Assembly (NCBI GenBank): GCA_951799405.1
Contig: OX637335.1
Location: 20,216,342-20,280,341, forward strand
Reading direction: 5' to 3'
DNA from: Agapetus fuscipes
Lineage: Eukaryota > Arthropoda > Insecta > Trichoptera > Glossosomatidae
DNA length: 64,000 nucleotides
Both the position numbers and the translations under genes were made by a program. Shown one piece after another: positions 22,485 through 33,509 of this stretch (positions are counted from its first letter, which is position 1; every line of letters begins with the position of its first letter). The notes under the pieces were generated by a model. That model was given only the letters and a program-made list of their open reading frames with translations, was not told where the DNA came from and did no database searches.

Positions 22485-22636
22485 GACCGTTCCGTAGTCT
22501 AGTGGTAAGCACTTCAGACTCGTAAATGGAAGTCTGTGGGTTCGAATCTTGGCGGAGCACAAAGAAAAAAAAATTAAATATGCTCTTCTATGGGCTTGAA
22601 AGATCATACACCTTTACCAGAGACCAGTCAACCACT
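22485..22636 (+). mobile_element. SINE-1, 3'-truncated
   Basis: The head reads ACCGTTCCGTAGTCTAGTGG (A box), then ACTCGTAAATGGAAG and GGGTTCGAATCTTGGCGGAG (B box). The body stops after AGACCAGTCAACC. Confidence 0.85.
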
Positions 22637-22989
22637 GAATTTTAAGATGCAGTTATATTCTCCCGTGAGGACAGGCACTCATTTATTCTGAGGGCTAAAC
22701 AAACCTTGTCGGTACCATGATTTAAGTTTTTCTGCGACTCTTGATTAACATCGATCCCGAGCTTCGAACGCAAACGCTCAACCAACTCGTCTATCGACTA
22801 AATTTAAAAAACTTAAATAGATTTTCTAGTTCAAAATCGTGCGTAGGTATTATTAACTGCAATAATCATTTTATTTGGTACTCTGCCTATAAAAAAACTG
22901 GTACTTCCTAACGGGACTCTGGCTAATTTATTCATAGCGATCCATCAACATCAAAAGTCAAGACGTTTAAAAATATGGACGTCAAGTGA

Positions 22990-23145
22990 GCGTTTTATCG
23001 AAAAATATTTTATAGAAACCAAAACGCTTACTAGAGACGCTATTTCATTTTACATATTTTTTTCTTTAACGCAATTTTTGAGTTTAATTGTATTAAAATG
23101 TTTTTCTACTTGAGGTACTGATTTTATTTTAACCCATCAATTAAG
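22990..23145 (+). repeat. Family B palindromic repeat
   Basis: Centre AACGCTTACTAGAGACGCTA between AACCAAAACG and ATTTCATTTTACAT arms. The right end reads TTTTTCTACTTGAGGTACTG. Confidence 0.7.
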
Positions 23146-23440
23146 TTCCAGTCTTGCTAAATGATGGCATCAAATTGTTTTAAACTTTTTCATATAAACA
23201 ATTATGTTTTTTTTTGTATCTTGTGTAGGTACCTACATATTTTTTTGTTAACAGCACAACAACCTCAAAGGCTTCACGCCATATCATATTATGTATTGTA
23301 ACGTTATTCTGGTTCTTAGGTTTATTTCATTTTATTTTAGATAAAAAAAAAAAAAACTAGGTACTTGATGATAGTCTTGTTCGATAGCTTATCATTGACT
23401 TACTCGTGATTCCTCTACGCTTATGCAAAACAAGCCTTAA
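23146..23440. other. No recognisable feature
   Basis: AT-rich spacer with T-runs and an A-run at about 23343-23356. Confidence 0.45.
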
Positions 23441-23449
23441 ATACAAACG

Positions 23450-23570
23450 CTGAAGAATGGTCTAAAGCTGATTATAGCGTGTCTTGATTCTTCCACACAC
23501 ACAGAAGAAGGTTCGAATATGTGCCAGAAGACTGCAGACACGCAAGCACTCTCATTCTCAAGCCAGTAGC
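23450..23570. repeat. Family G repeat, second copy
   Basis: CTGAAGAATGGTCTAAAGC ... GCGTGTCTTGATTCTTCC ... AGAAGACTGCAGACACGC parallels 5630-5760, including the ability of the two outer blocks to pair. Confidence 0.4.
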
Positions 23571-23749
23571 TATATTTATAATCTGCGTAAAAAATATATA
23601 AGTCATTATAATTAAAGTTACAGACGTATATAAATATATATATGATTCGCTTCTCCCATACATAGGTAAGTTGTAGATTTCACATGCTGCATGCATATAC
23701 ATACCTTGTATTAATAATATGATCAAAAAATGAAATACATAAATCATGC

Positions 23750-24240
23750 AATTCTTGCTGCTTTTTCCTGAAACAAGGTAGAACATGAAGTACCAACGGT
23801 TTTTGCAGTATGGGTGGTCAGCCTCATTAAGTCTTATAAGCAGTTTAAGGCAACGGTAAACCACCGTCATAATAGTTTTCCATGTAACCAACCAATTATT
23901 CACATTCAAGTCTATGATCTAAGTTACAAAAATAAATTGACATTTTAGATTAATTTTTCAATTATGTCGCATAAGCAGACACGTAAGTTCGCCTTTACAC
24001 ACGCTGCATGAGACTGACCACCCATACTGTAAAATGTGAATAAAGAATCACTTTTCCAATATCACCCTTGGTTCAAGAAAGGCCGGAAAGAGTTGCTGGA
24101 CGTATGTTCATTCGAGATTTCTTTACATTTTTCCACGTGCGGCATGTGTAAGCGTGAATTTATACGTGTCTGCTTATGGGAATGCATGTAATATAAACTT
24201 TAAATGTAATTTATCTTTGCAACTTAGATGATAGATGTAT
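23750..24240. repeat. Family A pieces in both orientations
   Basis: Minus-oriented pieces lie at about 23750-23845 (ending GTATGGGTGGTCAGCCTCAT) and 23920-24000. A plus-oriented copy follows at 24008-24240, from AGACTGACCACCCATACTGT to TTTGCAACTTAGATGATAG. The arms could fold back on each other. Confidence 0.7.
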
Positions 24241-24356
24241 AGATATGTTACTAAAAGCATTTTTTCAGGAATTGTTTTTTTGGTTGAATGGCACGGTTCG
24301 CATGAAATGAAAAAGGTAAAAAAAAAATTGTGTTTACTATTATGGACACCATCTGC

Positions 24357-24500
24357 ACCCTAGTATAAAAAGTTTAAACTTAACCATAAAATTTATCGAA
24401 ACTGAAACGCTCACCAGAGGTACTGCTTTCAGTTACATACATTTTTTTGTAAAACGCTGTATGGTTGAGTTGTAACAGAAGGTTTCACGCTTACTGCCCG
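24357..24500 (+). repeat. Family B palindromic repeat
   Basis: Starts ACCCTAGTATAAAAAGTTTA, centre ACGCTCACCAGAGGTACTGC, then GTAAAACGCTGTATGGTTGA. Confidence 0.78.
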
Positions 24501-24556
24501 TCGGGTTCACTTTGCGGTCAAGAGCCGCGAGACGGCCGAGTATCCGGAGCACACTA

Positions 24557-24690
24557 AAAATACGTTTAAACTCAAGCATCGCGTCTAGAAAAATATATAT
24601 GTAAACTAAAATAGCGCCTCTAGTGAGAGTTTAAATTTACATTAGTTTTTGGAAAAAGTCTATGAATATTCTGTGTACTTGAAGTACACG
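24557..24690 (-). repeat. Family B palindromic repeat, reversed
   Basis: Centre ATAGCGCCTCTAGTGAGAGT is the reverse complement of the usual family B centre. The left arm reads ACGTTTAAACTCAAGCATCG. Confidence 0.75.
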
Positions 24691-24790
24691 AAATATTTTT
24701 TTTAAACTACGAGACTAGCTGACACGCCTGTGTGTATAAACTAACCTCGCTTACCGGATTATTTTCATTAAAAGGTTACCGCCTGGGCAT

Positions 24791-24965
24791 TTTGGATGAG
24801 TGAATTAAAAAGTTCGCGTGTTAATCACACCTCAAGAGCCCTTTGCAAACTCGGTCGTCGCTTTAGAGAGCGCCAATCATCAAGCAAGATCCAATTACTG
24901 TAAGGCTGGATGGATCTTCGGTGACAGGTCATTGATAAATTTAAAAAATTTCAACGAAGAGCCAT
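24791..24965 (-). mobile_element. SINE-1, 5'-truncated
   Basis: Plus-strand blocks CACACCTCAAGAGCCCTTTG, GAGCGCCAATCATCAAGCAA and GTAAGGCTGGATGGATCTTC match the SINE-1 body. The tRNA head is absent. Confidence 0.8.
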
Positions 24966-25039
24966 TTTTTTTATACGACGCTCTTATTATCATCATCATC
25001 ATCAGCATCATAATGACAACGACTAAAAATAACTGAAAT

Positions 25040-25190
25040 CTGCCGAGAGAGAAAAATAGAAGAGCATACATAGAGGGAGTCATGTAGTCAAGGAGATGAA
25101 AGACGTGTGCAAGGAAGGCATAACAAAGTGGAGACGCATCTCCGGAGATACTGTCCACCCCCAGCGGGATGGCAGCTGGATACGGTAACA
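25040..25190 (+). pseudogene. LINE-alpha 3' tail, decayed
   Basis: The plus strand carries GAAGAGCATACATAGAGGGA, GGAGATGAAAGACGTGTGCA, AAGTGGAGACGCATCTCCGG and CCCCAGCGGGATGGCAGCTG. These match the R-A-C-M, M-K-D-V-C and K-W-R-R-I-S codon blocks and the 3' trailer of better copies. It contains shifts. It lies just before a family C copy. Confidence 0.6.
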
Positions 25191-25194
25191 GTAC

Positions 25195-25447
25195 GTACCC
25201 CCAGTGCTTGTTTGGCTTATTACCATTTGATTCAAAGATGACCTTTCAATGAAATTTTCTTTGTGTAAAATCATATTTTCAACAATCTGAGCTAAGAAAA
25301 AAAACGTAAAACACGATTATGAGAGAGTTAAATCTTTTAAAAATCAATTTCCAGTTTTTATAAGACACATTGGTTCAGTACGCATACAAACATTTATCAT
25401 GTGAAATTACCCCTGATGGAATAAGACAAACAAGCACTAAGGGGACG
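25195..25447 (+). mobile_element. Family C MITE
   Basis: Ends CCCCCAGTGCTTGTTTGGCT and AAGACAAACAAGCACTAAGG are inverted repeats. The interior has AACAATCTGAGCTAAG and AGACACATTGGTTCAGTACG. Confidence 0.82.
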
Positions 25448-25489
25448 AGTAGGCTAGGTAAATCTGACGCTTTGATAAATAAACAATGC

Positions 25490-25720
25490 ACGCCCAAGGA
25501 AAAAGAGGTAAGGGACGACCGAGAAAAGTATGGAGTGATCAGATTGAGGAGATTGTGGAAGAATGGGATATACAAAGCGAGCGTAAAAGAAGAAAATGCA
25601 TGTAAAAGGTGATGGATATGAATGAATTGAAGAGGTATGTAAGGATAGGAAGAAATGGAGGCAGCTCTGCAGAGGCTCTCCCCACCCCTAGCGGGATGGC
25701 GACAGAGTTACAGTTACAGT
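25490..25720 (+). pseudogene. LINE-alpha C-terminal tail and 3' trailer
   Basis: The plus strand reads GRPRKVWSDQIEEIVEEWDI, then QSERKRRKCM, a stop, KVMDMNEL and, after a one-base shift, EVCKDRKKWRQLCRGSPHP and a stop. GRPRKxWxDQIEE...DRKKWR is a familiar non-LTR retrotransposon C-terminus. The trailer GGGATGGCGACAGAGTTACA ends in GTTACA repeats. The rest of the element is absent, consistent with 5' truncation. Confidence 0.8.
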
Positions 25721-25819
25721 ACATTTCTTGTTACCCGGATCACAGAACTCGGGCAGAGGTTGCAGATTGCGATGATGACCAGTGAACGGTACAGGCAAAA
25801 AGCAGATGAGTCTACGGGG

Positions 25820-25962
25820 CTTATACCGCAAGTATAAAGCTTATCATGTAAACTCAACCATAAACTATCATAGAAACTGCAACGCTCAATAGTTGCTCTT
25901 TTTCAATTTTCATACGTTTTTTGTTAAACTCTGCGTTTGAGTTAAGATACTCAGGGGTACTG
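25820..25962 (+). repeat. Family B palindromic repeat
   Basis: Starts TTATACCGCAAGTATAAAGC, has AACTCAACCATAAACTATCA in the left arm and AAACTCTGCGTTTGAGTTAA in the right arm, and ends CAGGGGTACTG. Confidence 0.72.
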
Positions 25963-25964
25963 AC

Positions 25965-27160
25965 CGCCCACCATCGCTGTATTCTCATCTCCTGTACCCC
26001 GAGTATTAAGAGTGTATCAAAACTCAATCACTCTCCAGGAGTGCCGTCGTATCTTCCATACAATTTCTCGTTACGTGATCCAGGTGAGGGAACGCAATGT
26101 TTAATGCTGGTACTTTTTCCCCGCGCGTTGGTATAACGGTTGTCTGTGGTAGCAGAGGAGGCAAGCAGATGCGTAAAATGTATTGTGCGATCTCTATTAC
26201 ATTAGCAATTGATGCTGTGGCAGACGCACGGTGGAGTATTTGCACTTAAAAGATGGCCATTTTATTATTTTGATTCGCAGTTTCATCAATTAAAAAGGTT
26301 TTTTTTTTGTAACTCAATTCGATGTTTATTGAAAAGTTATATCTACAAACTAAATTTTACACCAAAAGGCACGACTCAAAACACTATTCTGTTTTTTTTT
26401 TTTGGATTAATGTTACTTTCACACAGTGTTATTAATTCAGAAATTGAACCATAATTCAATTAAAACATAGTGAAAATTCACTTGAAATACAATATTTTTA
26501 TAAAAAAAAAAAAATTTGGTTAATCTGAAATTTTTTATTTTATTACTCCTGAAAATGGATTCTGAAATGGAAACGTTTGAGGTTGATAGTATTTTTTTTT
26601 AAATAAAATATATTATAAAAGTGCATTTGAACTGTGTTTAAAATTCATTATAAGTGATTATTTTAATAATAATTAGTAATCTCTACAAAAAAATTAAGTA
26701 CTCACTACTAACATACCTTTTGTATTTGTATACAAGTGTTGTTTTTGTTGTTGTCAAAACTTAACTATCATGAAAATGAAGGAAATTTTACCAACGAGAC
26801 CGTTAGAACCATAAACAGATTAACGACTCTGGATTCTGAGACTAGAAGCAAGATGTGTGACCGAAGGGGCTAGGATTGTATGCTGAGCCAAATTTTTCGA
26901 ATAATAACACATTTGAAACTTTTTTTTTTAATTTGGACTTTTTGCCGTTTTTTAGTGCAACTACTCCGTTGTGCGACGTAACGAAAGATCACAATTATTG
27001 AGAGCAAAAGCCGAGGGAAAACAAAGTCTACTCTGACCGCATAATGTTAGACAAAGCAGCCTTTGTAATTTCGTGGTGTGGAGTACTCTTGAATTTTTAT
27101 GTTCAACTTTTGATTATGTTTGACCGCGCCGTGTTACAACAATTTTGTAACTAAACATTA
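25965..27160. other. No gene recognised
   Basis: AT-rich with long T and A runs at 26300-26600. No supported gene or repeat family. Confidence 0.5.
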
Positions 27161-27161
27161 C

Positions 27162-27412
27162 CCAACTGGTAGTCTAGTGTTTGACGCTTCTGAATCGTAA
27201 TCGTAAAGTAGTGGGTTCGATTTCTGACGGAGCACAAAAAAAAAATTCATTCCAGTCTTTAACAAATACCGGTCACAAAAACATCCGTCCAGTTCCAATG
27301 CAACATGGTTTTGTTTGAAATTGAAGTATTGTCCACCAAACTCGCAGAAGGCTCTTGAGATAAAGCTCTGTACACAAAAACAGTGTTCACCATATAGATC
27401 ATCCTAATATTG
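27162..27412 (+). mobile_element. SINE-1, diverged
   Basis: The head reads CCAACTGGTAGTCTAGTGTT (A-box-like) and GTGGGTTCGATTTCTGACGG (B box). The 3' end reads AGATCATCCTAATATT. Confidence 0.8.
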
Positions 27413-27433
27413 ATGGAAAACGTGGTATTTTAG

Positions 27434-27642
27434 TACTTTTGCCAATGCCACCTCGGTTCAGGGAACGGCGGCAGGAGTTGAAAGGTTTATGTCCATGTGA
27501 GGTTTTCTTTATTTGTATGCACACATGTAGAATGTGTAGGCGCGAACCTACATGTGCCTGTCTGTAGGCATGCATTTCATATGAGCCTTAAATGTTAACA
27601 TATCCTTGCAGCTTAGATTATAGATTATAGATAGATAGATAC
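27434..27642 (+). repeat. Family A SINE-like repeat, 5'-truncated
   Basis: Begins at TTTGCCAATGCCACCTCGGT and ends CCTTGCAGCTTAGATTATAG with a TAGA-type tail of several repeats. Confidence 0.82.
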
Positions 27643-27733
27643 GTATACATTTTTAGTAAACGTTGTAATACTTGGGTTTAAACCTCACAATGTCTATTCA
27701 TGTAAAAGGTTTTAATTTTTAAATCAGCTTAAA

Positions 27734-28027
27734 GTCAATTTTTCTATACGAAAAAAATGGTTTAACTCGATGTCTGCTTCAACTTATGTCATAAACAAAG
27801 TCGAATACCATATTATTCGAAGAGTTTGAGTATATTGTTTTGGAAAACAAAAATAAAACGGCTTTTCTTTTAACGTTTCTGTCAATTTTTCTATACGAAA
27901 AAAATGGTTTAACTCGATGTCTGCTTCAACTTATGTCATAAACAAAGTCGAATACCATATTATTCGAAGAGTTTTAGTATATTGTTTTGGAAAACAAAAA
28001 TAAAACGGCTTTTCTTTTAACGTTTCT
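27734..28027. repeat. 147-bp tandem duplication
   Basis: Units 27734-27880 and 27881-28027 are identical except for one substitution that I see (GAGTTTGAGT against GAGTTTTAGT). No coding motif. The high identity suggests a recent event or an assembly duplication. Confidence 0.95.
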
Positions 28028-28765
28028 GTTCTGCGAATGAAAACATTCCTTGCGAAATTAGTTTGTAGAAACGCTCGTCAATCCTATTTACAAGTTTTAC
28101 GTTTTTTTCTGCCGAGAAAGACGTCGCAATTAATTCGCTTCACTTTTTATTTCGCTTCTTCCATTGTCGATGTGCTGCCACACTAAAAATAGCCCAACAC
28201 TCTTTCTCCAGTAGACTTTGTATCACGACAGCGTCGAAGCATTCGAAACAACAGCGAATTCGCTTCGAGAAATTATTTTGCGCAATCAATTCGATGAATT
28301 GCTTCACTAAATAACACAACTATCAGATTTGTGGCCGTTACTTTTGATGTCTGTTTGAACTCTCAATCCGAGTGTTATATCACTATGACGCCTATCGCTC
28401 TGATTGTTTCCATTGATTTTCCTTTGCCCTTTTCTGATTGTTTGGTCTGCTCTGAATAGATTGTCTAACAAATGGAAATTGCTTTGACCTTCTTGCTTAA
28501 CAACCTCTTTATGGTGATTATTTTGTTTCAACTAAACGTTTATAGTCTTGTTTTCATTAGCGCTATCAAGCAATTAAGTGGCCTTGAAGGGTTACTTAAA
28601 TCTCCTTTGTCGAAGGAAACTACATACTTTATCCATTCGATTTTCTAGAAATGCATTGTATCTATCTAACTGCGTTAATCATCAAAGAATCTGGAAGACG
28701 GTGATGTATTTCGTCCAGCAGTCATCCAGCGAATGAAGCAACAGAGATTATCATAGGTAGCAAAC
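28028..28765. other. No gene recognised
   Basis: The sequence carries a 10-bp palindrome GCGAATTCGC near 28253 and several ATTCGCTTC-like words, but nothing I can classify. An open frame at 28307-28531 on the minus strand has no recognisable domain. Confidence 0.45.
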
Positions 28766-28767
28766 AG

Positions 28768-28920
28768 GTGCAGGGCAGTAGGAAGACCCAGATCAAGATG
28801 GTTGGATGGAATGGTGACAGATTTTCGTCCAGTAGAAACATGGGCCTGGAGGAGGAAAGTGTTGGGCAGGTAGCGTTGGCAGCGGTTGATCAATAAGGCC
28901 AAGACCCACCCAGGGTGACC
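28768..28920 (+). pseudogene. LINE C-terminal fragment
   Basis: The plus strand reads GRPRSRWLDGMVTDFRPVET, then WAWRRKVLGR, a stop, RWQRLINKAKTHPG and a stop. GRPRxRWxDG...RWxRLIxxAKTHPG is a common C-terminal pattern of non-LTR retrotransposons. One in-frame stop shows that it is dead. A related end occurs at 41505-41625. Confidence 0.78.
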
Positions 28921-28924
28921 ACTT

Positions 28925-30320
28925 TAAACTCAAAGATTAGATGGCTGGAGTACAAAGGATTGTGGTTACAATCTGAATCTTATCATGTCTTCAACCAAAA
29001 TCAAATGATAAATGGACCAGATGGTCATTTACATTCACTTGTGGCAGATTTTTAAATATTTGTACATTTCCAAAAAAACTTTGTTTTTTTTCTCGTTTCA
29101 CACTCAATTCTTCAGAAGGATCATTATCCTATTAAATTAATATTTAACCTGTTACATATTGGGTAAAATATCTACATCATTTTCATTGAACAACAACGGT
29201 CCAATTTTAGATCCTTTACTGAGACCCACAAGTATTGCCCCGCCATAAATCCTAAACCGATCCAATTAATTGACACGTGGTGTTTGAGAGAATTAAGCTG
29301 TTTTATATGCTAAGCAGTCGACGCTCAGTCCAGCTACATTTCCCAACCACTGCACCATTACATAAAACTGACAGCCGATTAATATTGATTAGGTTTTATT
29401 TTTCCGTTTCTCCCAGCTCGGTGTTTTATACTAGGCGGCCACTTCTAACACGGTGGTCTGCAACTAGTTTCGTAATACCGGCTCACAGATCTGTCAGACT
29501 CAAATTTGAATACCGGTTTTTTGATGTTTTGTAGCCCGTGGAATTAATAACTGAACATTTGGCCGCTGAGAACTGAGATAATTCTATGCTCTGTGGGTGA
29601 ATTGAAATTACAGCTTGCAAATGCAAATACGCGAGCAAACACAGATGCTAAATTTTAAGAAGCAAACACCGTTGTAATATTCTAATAAGCACACGCCGAT
29701 GGTATAATTTTGTACGCTAACACCGATTGAATCTCTTCTTGTTCCTCGACCTTTTATCAGTCCACTCCTGGTCGTAGACCTTCTTCAATCTTCTCCATGC
29801 CTTTCAATTGGCTGTTTTGTTGTGTTTTTTTTTATCAATGATTGCTTCCACAAGGATCACATTCACAACCCGCAGTAATGAATTAATACTACTAAGAAAA
29901 AGTAATATTTGGGCACTATAGATAAATCTGCAATTTGTTCTTGTAATTTTTGATACTGTATCTGACTTAGATTTATTGCAATTTTTAAGTATACATTTGT
30001 TATTCAATAACCAATTTTAATAAAATGCAGTATCGGCGCTGCAAAACGTGCAATTTACTTTTTTGTGCACATCAATTACAGATTATATAATTTTGCATGC
30101 TGACTATAAATTCTTACAATGTATGCTCAGTCAAGCGATCACTTGCTACTGAGGTCAATAACATTAAATCGGTTTGGGTTTATTTCACGATGCCTTATTC
30201 ATATTATTTTTATCCTTTTCGTGTGTCATTTTGGGTCTTCCTAGTGTTGATGATTGCAGAAAGTTTATTTATAAAAGTAATAGTACTCATATTAAAAACA
30301 TGACTATGTTACTTTGCTGC
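28925..30320. other. No gene recognised
   Basis: Intergenic. A short repeat like that at 7590 (GTCGTAGACCTTCTTCAATC) lies at about 29740-29825. Nothing else is supported. Confidence 0.5.
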
Positions 30321-30321
30321 A

Positions 30322-30472
30322 GAACTCGTTAATTCTCAAGGAAGACACATTTGCTGCAAGGTAGTGTGGACTTTTGATACAGGTAGATGAATTTTTCAGG
30401 TACATTGAAAATTATTCCATTGAACCCAAATCCTTCCGGTTACGAGTCCGAAGCATTAACAACGGACCGGTC
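30322..30472 (-). mobile_element. SINE-1, decayed
   Basis: Plus-strand blocks GTTAATTCTCAAGGAAGACA, GATGAATTTTTCAGG and TTACGAGTCCGAAGCATTAA then CAACGGACCGGTC match SINE-1 reversed, with internal deletions. Confidence 0.75.
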
Positions 30473-30474
30473 TT

Positions 30475-31455
30475 TTTATTTGATCATAACATTGAGCTAT
30501 AATATAGAGTTGTAGAAACTAACTTACATTGATACGTTCTATGGGGCACAGCTATCCCCAGTCCTGTCAAATACAGCATTGTTGTAGTCATACAAAACAT
30601 GTTCTTACTTAGGAAATCTTATTTTTCCTTGTTGTATCCATTTTGTGCCATAATTACACATGCCTTAATATCTTAAAATAATGCCTTTTTCCTATAAAAA
30701 TTGACAAATTTATCGATTAAAAAAATTGCAAAGCGTGCGCACAATTTTCGCGCAGCCATGAGTTACAAAGCCAGCAACTTTTGGGAAGGTTTTGTAAGTT
30801 CACCATTTTTTTTGTTTAAAACGAAATGAGAATGCGAAGATCTTTGTTCTCTTTCTAACTAAAGATTATTTGCGTGCATTTTGAAATGGATATTGTATCT
30901 ATTTTCGTTTAAATAGTTTCTAGTTCACAGCTGATATCATCGGTCAATGGATCAAACTCTAAGACCAAACGTCTTAAAAGACTATCCAACCAAAAATATA
31001 CATTATTGCATTCAATCCATTGGATCAAGCATATGAATGGCTATAGATACTCCTTCCTACATGCCGATGCAATACACTCAGGATTGTTTTGCATAAGTAC
31101 AGAGCACTCCGATTGTATTGAGCAAAGCCGAGAGGACAACAAAGGCCCTATCTGGATTCGATATCAACGTGGCGGCCAAGTTTAATCCTTTCCAAGAAGT
31201 CTCCCATGCTGTAACCAGTCCCAGATTCAGCCTACCGGGGGCCCTGGTGCGAAGAGTCACATTTATTCAAAGCAATTAAAAAGTGAAACGAACTCAAGTA
31301 CCTAACCAGGTTTATTTTACTGCTTCTATGTGAAGTTTAACAATAATTTAAATACCATCTTTTCATCATAAGCGAAAGTTTAGTTTATTTTATCTGTTGA
31401 AAGCATCAATCAATATAAAATATCTATTTTTTAAAAAGTCAGTTTTTTTCATAGT
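30475..31455. other. No gene recognised
   Basis: AT-rich sequence without a supported feature. Confidence 0.5.
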
Positions 31456-31459
31456 AACA

Positions 31460-31665
31460 ATTACTAGAGAAAAGTATGGAGTGATCAGATTGAGGAGATT
31501 TTGAAAGAATGGGATATACAAAGCGAGCGTAAAAGAAGAAAATGAATGAAAAAGGTGATGGATATGAATGAATCGAAAGAGGTATGTAAGGATAGGAAGA
31601 AATGGAGGCAGCTCTGCAGAGGTTCTGGCCATCCCTAGCAGAATGGTGACAGAGTTACAGTTACA
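31460..31665 (+). pseudogene. LINE-alpha C-terminal tail, nearly intact
   Basis: The plus strand reads WSDQIEEILKEWDIQSERKR, then RK and one stop (TGA where other copies have TGC), then MKKVMDMNESKEVCKDRKKW, RQLCRGSGHP and the natural stop. The trailer GAATGGTGACAGAGTTACAG ends in GTTACA repeats. This copy best defines the tail: about 60 residues preserved in one frame with a single nonsense change. Confidence 0.82.
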
Positions 31666-31964
31666 GATACTAACAAAGTATCATGAACCACAATAATAGG
31701 TAAATAACGAAAAAATGAGACATAAGAAATTAACGTCATACGTCAGAAAGAGATATAAACATGGCGGTTGCCTGGAAACTGATTACATCAAGACCTCGCT
31801 TGTATGATGAGAACGCCCTAGGGTACACTATTTTTGGCACACCAAACAACCTTGATGCTCCGACTATATATTTTATGTTGATCGATGGTTGAAACAAATT
31901 TAACTGAGATTGCTATAAAATAGTGTTGATCATTTCAGGAGAGTATTATTTGGTTAATCAGGCT

Positions 31965-32031
31965 ATTTTGTAAAGCTCTTGAGGTGTGATTCACACACAA
32001 AAACCACGCTCACCGAATAGTTCATCCTATT
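31965..32031 (+). mobile_element. SINE-1, 3' end only
   Basis: GCTCTTGAGGTGTGATTCAC, then ACGCTCACCGAATAGTTCAT and CCTA match the SINE-1 3' end. Confidence 0.7.
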
Positions 32032-32152
32032 TCAAAGGAGTAGGTAGTACATCAAAGAAATTAGCGATGTACAAATGTTTGTTTCCATGCTTCTTTATAA
32101 AAAGTCAACGGCTTAAGGGCCCTGGAGCAAATGTTGCCCTCAATCCGGCCTG

Positions 32153-32301
32153 GCTATACCACAAGTATAAAACCATACATTTTAACTCAACAGCCAAAAA
32201 TTAAAACGCTCACCAGAGCCGCTGTTACATTTTCAATACCTATCTTGTGAAAACACTATGGTTGAGTTTAAACGTGAAGTTTTCAACTTGTGTACTGATG
32301 A
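32153..32301 (+). repeat. Family B palindromic repeat
   Basis: Starts ACCACAAGTATAAAACC, centre ACGCTCACCAGAGCCGCTGT, then ACTATGGTTGAGTTTAAACG. A GC-rich, pyrimidine-rich patch (32320-32380) follows directly. Confidence 0.8.
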
Positions 32302-32642
32302 CGTCACAGGCAGTTGTCGTGGGCGGTGGGTGCTCCGCCCCTCCCCCTTCTCTCCCTCCGCCCGCCGCCCCCACCCCACAAGAGGTGCATTAAATATGAG
32401 TCACCTTTCTCAGGGCAATGGAAGGCTGTGTTTCTTGAAAGCAAGCCTACGACAGTCTTTTGATATATGAGCTGTTGAGAATCAAAGACCTAGATTAGAC
32501 CTCAAAGACAAAGATAGACCTACATTTTTTTATCTCTTGTCATAAAATAAATCGGCCGTATTTTTAAATGTATTTTTGCAGACTTTTTACCTACTATTAT
32601 TCCATTAAAAGTAAGTCATTATCGACTCCTGGATGTAGGTCT

Positions 32643-32732
32643 CTTCCAATAATAATAATAATAACATTAGGATGATTAATTTGGTGAGCGCTGTTTTTGT
32701 GTGTGTCACACCTCAAGAGCCTCTCTTCCAAG
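32643..32732 (-). mobile_element. SINE-1 3' end with (AAT)n tail
   Basis: AATAATAATAATAACATTAG is followed by GATGATTAATTTGGTGAGCG, CACACCTCAAGAGCCTCTC. It shows the simple trinucleotide tail of this SINE. Confidence 0.8.
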
Positions 32733-32739
32733 CTTTCCT

Positions 32740-33245
32740 AAAATGTATCTTGTTCAGCCATTTAATGTTTTGTGGTTCATTTTACAATACATATTCATTA
32801 ACAATACTATGAGATCATAAATTAAACGCTATCACTAAGCATTTACGTAGATAAAAGCCTTCCCATGTCTCATGTAGATTAGTTCCTATTTTTTTAAGTT
32901 CTATCTTTAAACATGAATAATTGATTATAAACCATCCTGTACAGGGGAATTTCTTCTCCCTGTATAATTTATAATAGGTCTCATTAATAAGGCGATCCTT
33001 GCGTGTCCAATCACTAGAATGATCCTAGATCAACCTCGGATCATCCCGAGCTTAATAACATGATTCACTATGCAATCACGAGCAGTCAAGCAGCATTCTT
33101 TACGCTTCTACTGCTTATTGAATAACCTACCGACAATAATATACTTGCGTCTCGAAATTATCTCGGCCGGGATTCGAACCCGGAGTTTTTTTTACCTGTG
33201 ACAGGGAATGCTTAAACCGGAAATCAGACAAGCCTGAGTCAGATA
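32740..33245. other. No gene; isolated tRNA-like B box
   Basis: Mostly AT-rich. GGCCGGGATTCGAACCCGGA at 33171-33190 has the reverse complement of a tRNA T-arm. I could not fold a whole tRNA around it, so it is probably a SINE remnant. Confidence 0.45.
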
Positions 33246-33509
33246 GTTTTAGCGCTAGTTCAGACACGGCGGGAACCACGCGATTATAGAATCGCATGGA
33301 AATCGCGCGGGTCTTATTTATATGAGTAAGTTAGTAATCGTTCAGACATAACCGCGCGGTTAATCAAGCCGCGCGGTTACCGCAACCCAACCGCCAGAAA
33401 ATAGAATCGCGCTGCTCCCGCGCGTTTCTATTACTGTGGAGTCTTTACTTCGCGTTCAGTTGCGTTGCGGATACCGCGCGGTGAGCACGTCACTGTTCGT
33501 GAGTTCGCC

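Noticed and set aside
22100..22486. 128-residue open frame
   Set aside because: No domain, low-complexity hydrophobic and Ser/Phe-rich stretches, and it ends in SINE-1. It looks like a chance frame.
23472..23909. 145-residue open frame on the minus strand
   Set aside because: It runs through family A and family G repeats and has no recognisable domain.
33171..33240. Candidate tRNA beside the Harbinger element
   Set aside because: Only the B-box/T-arm words are present. No cloverleaf could be drawn.
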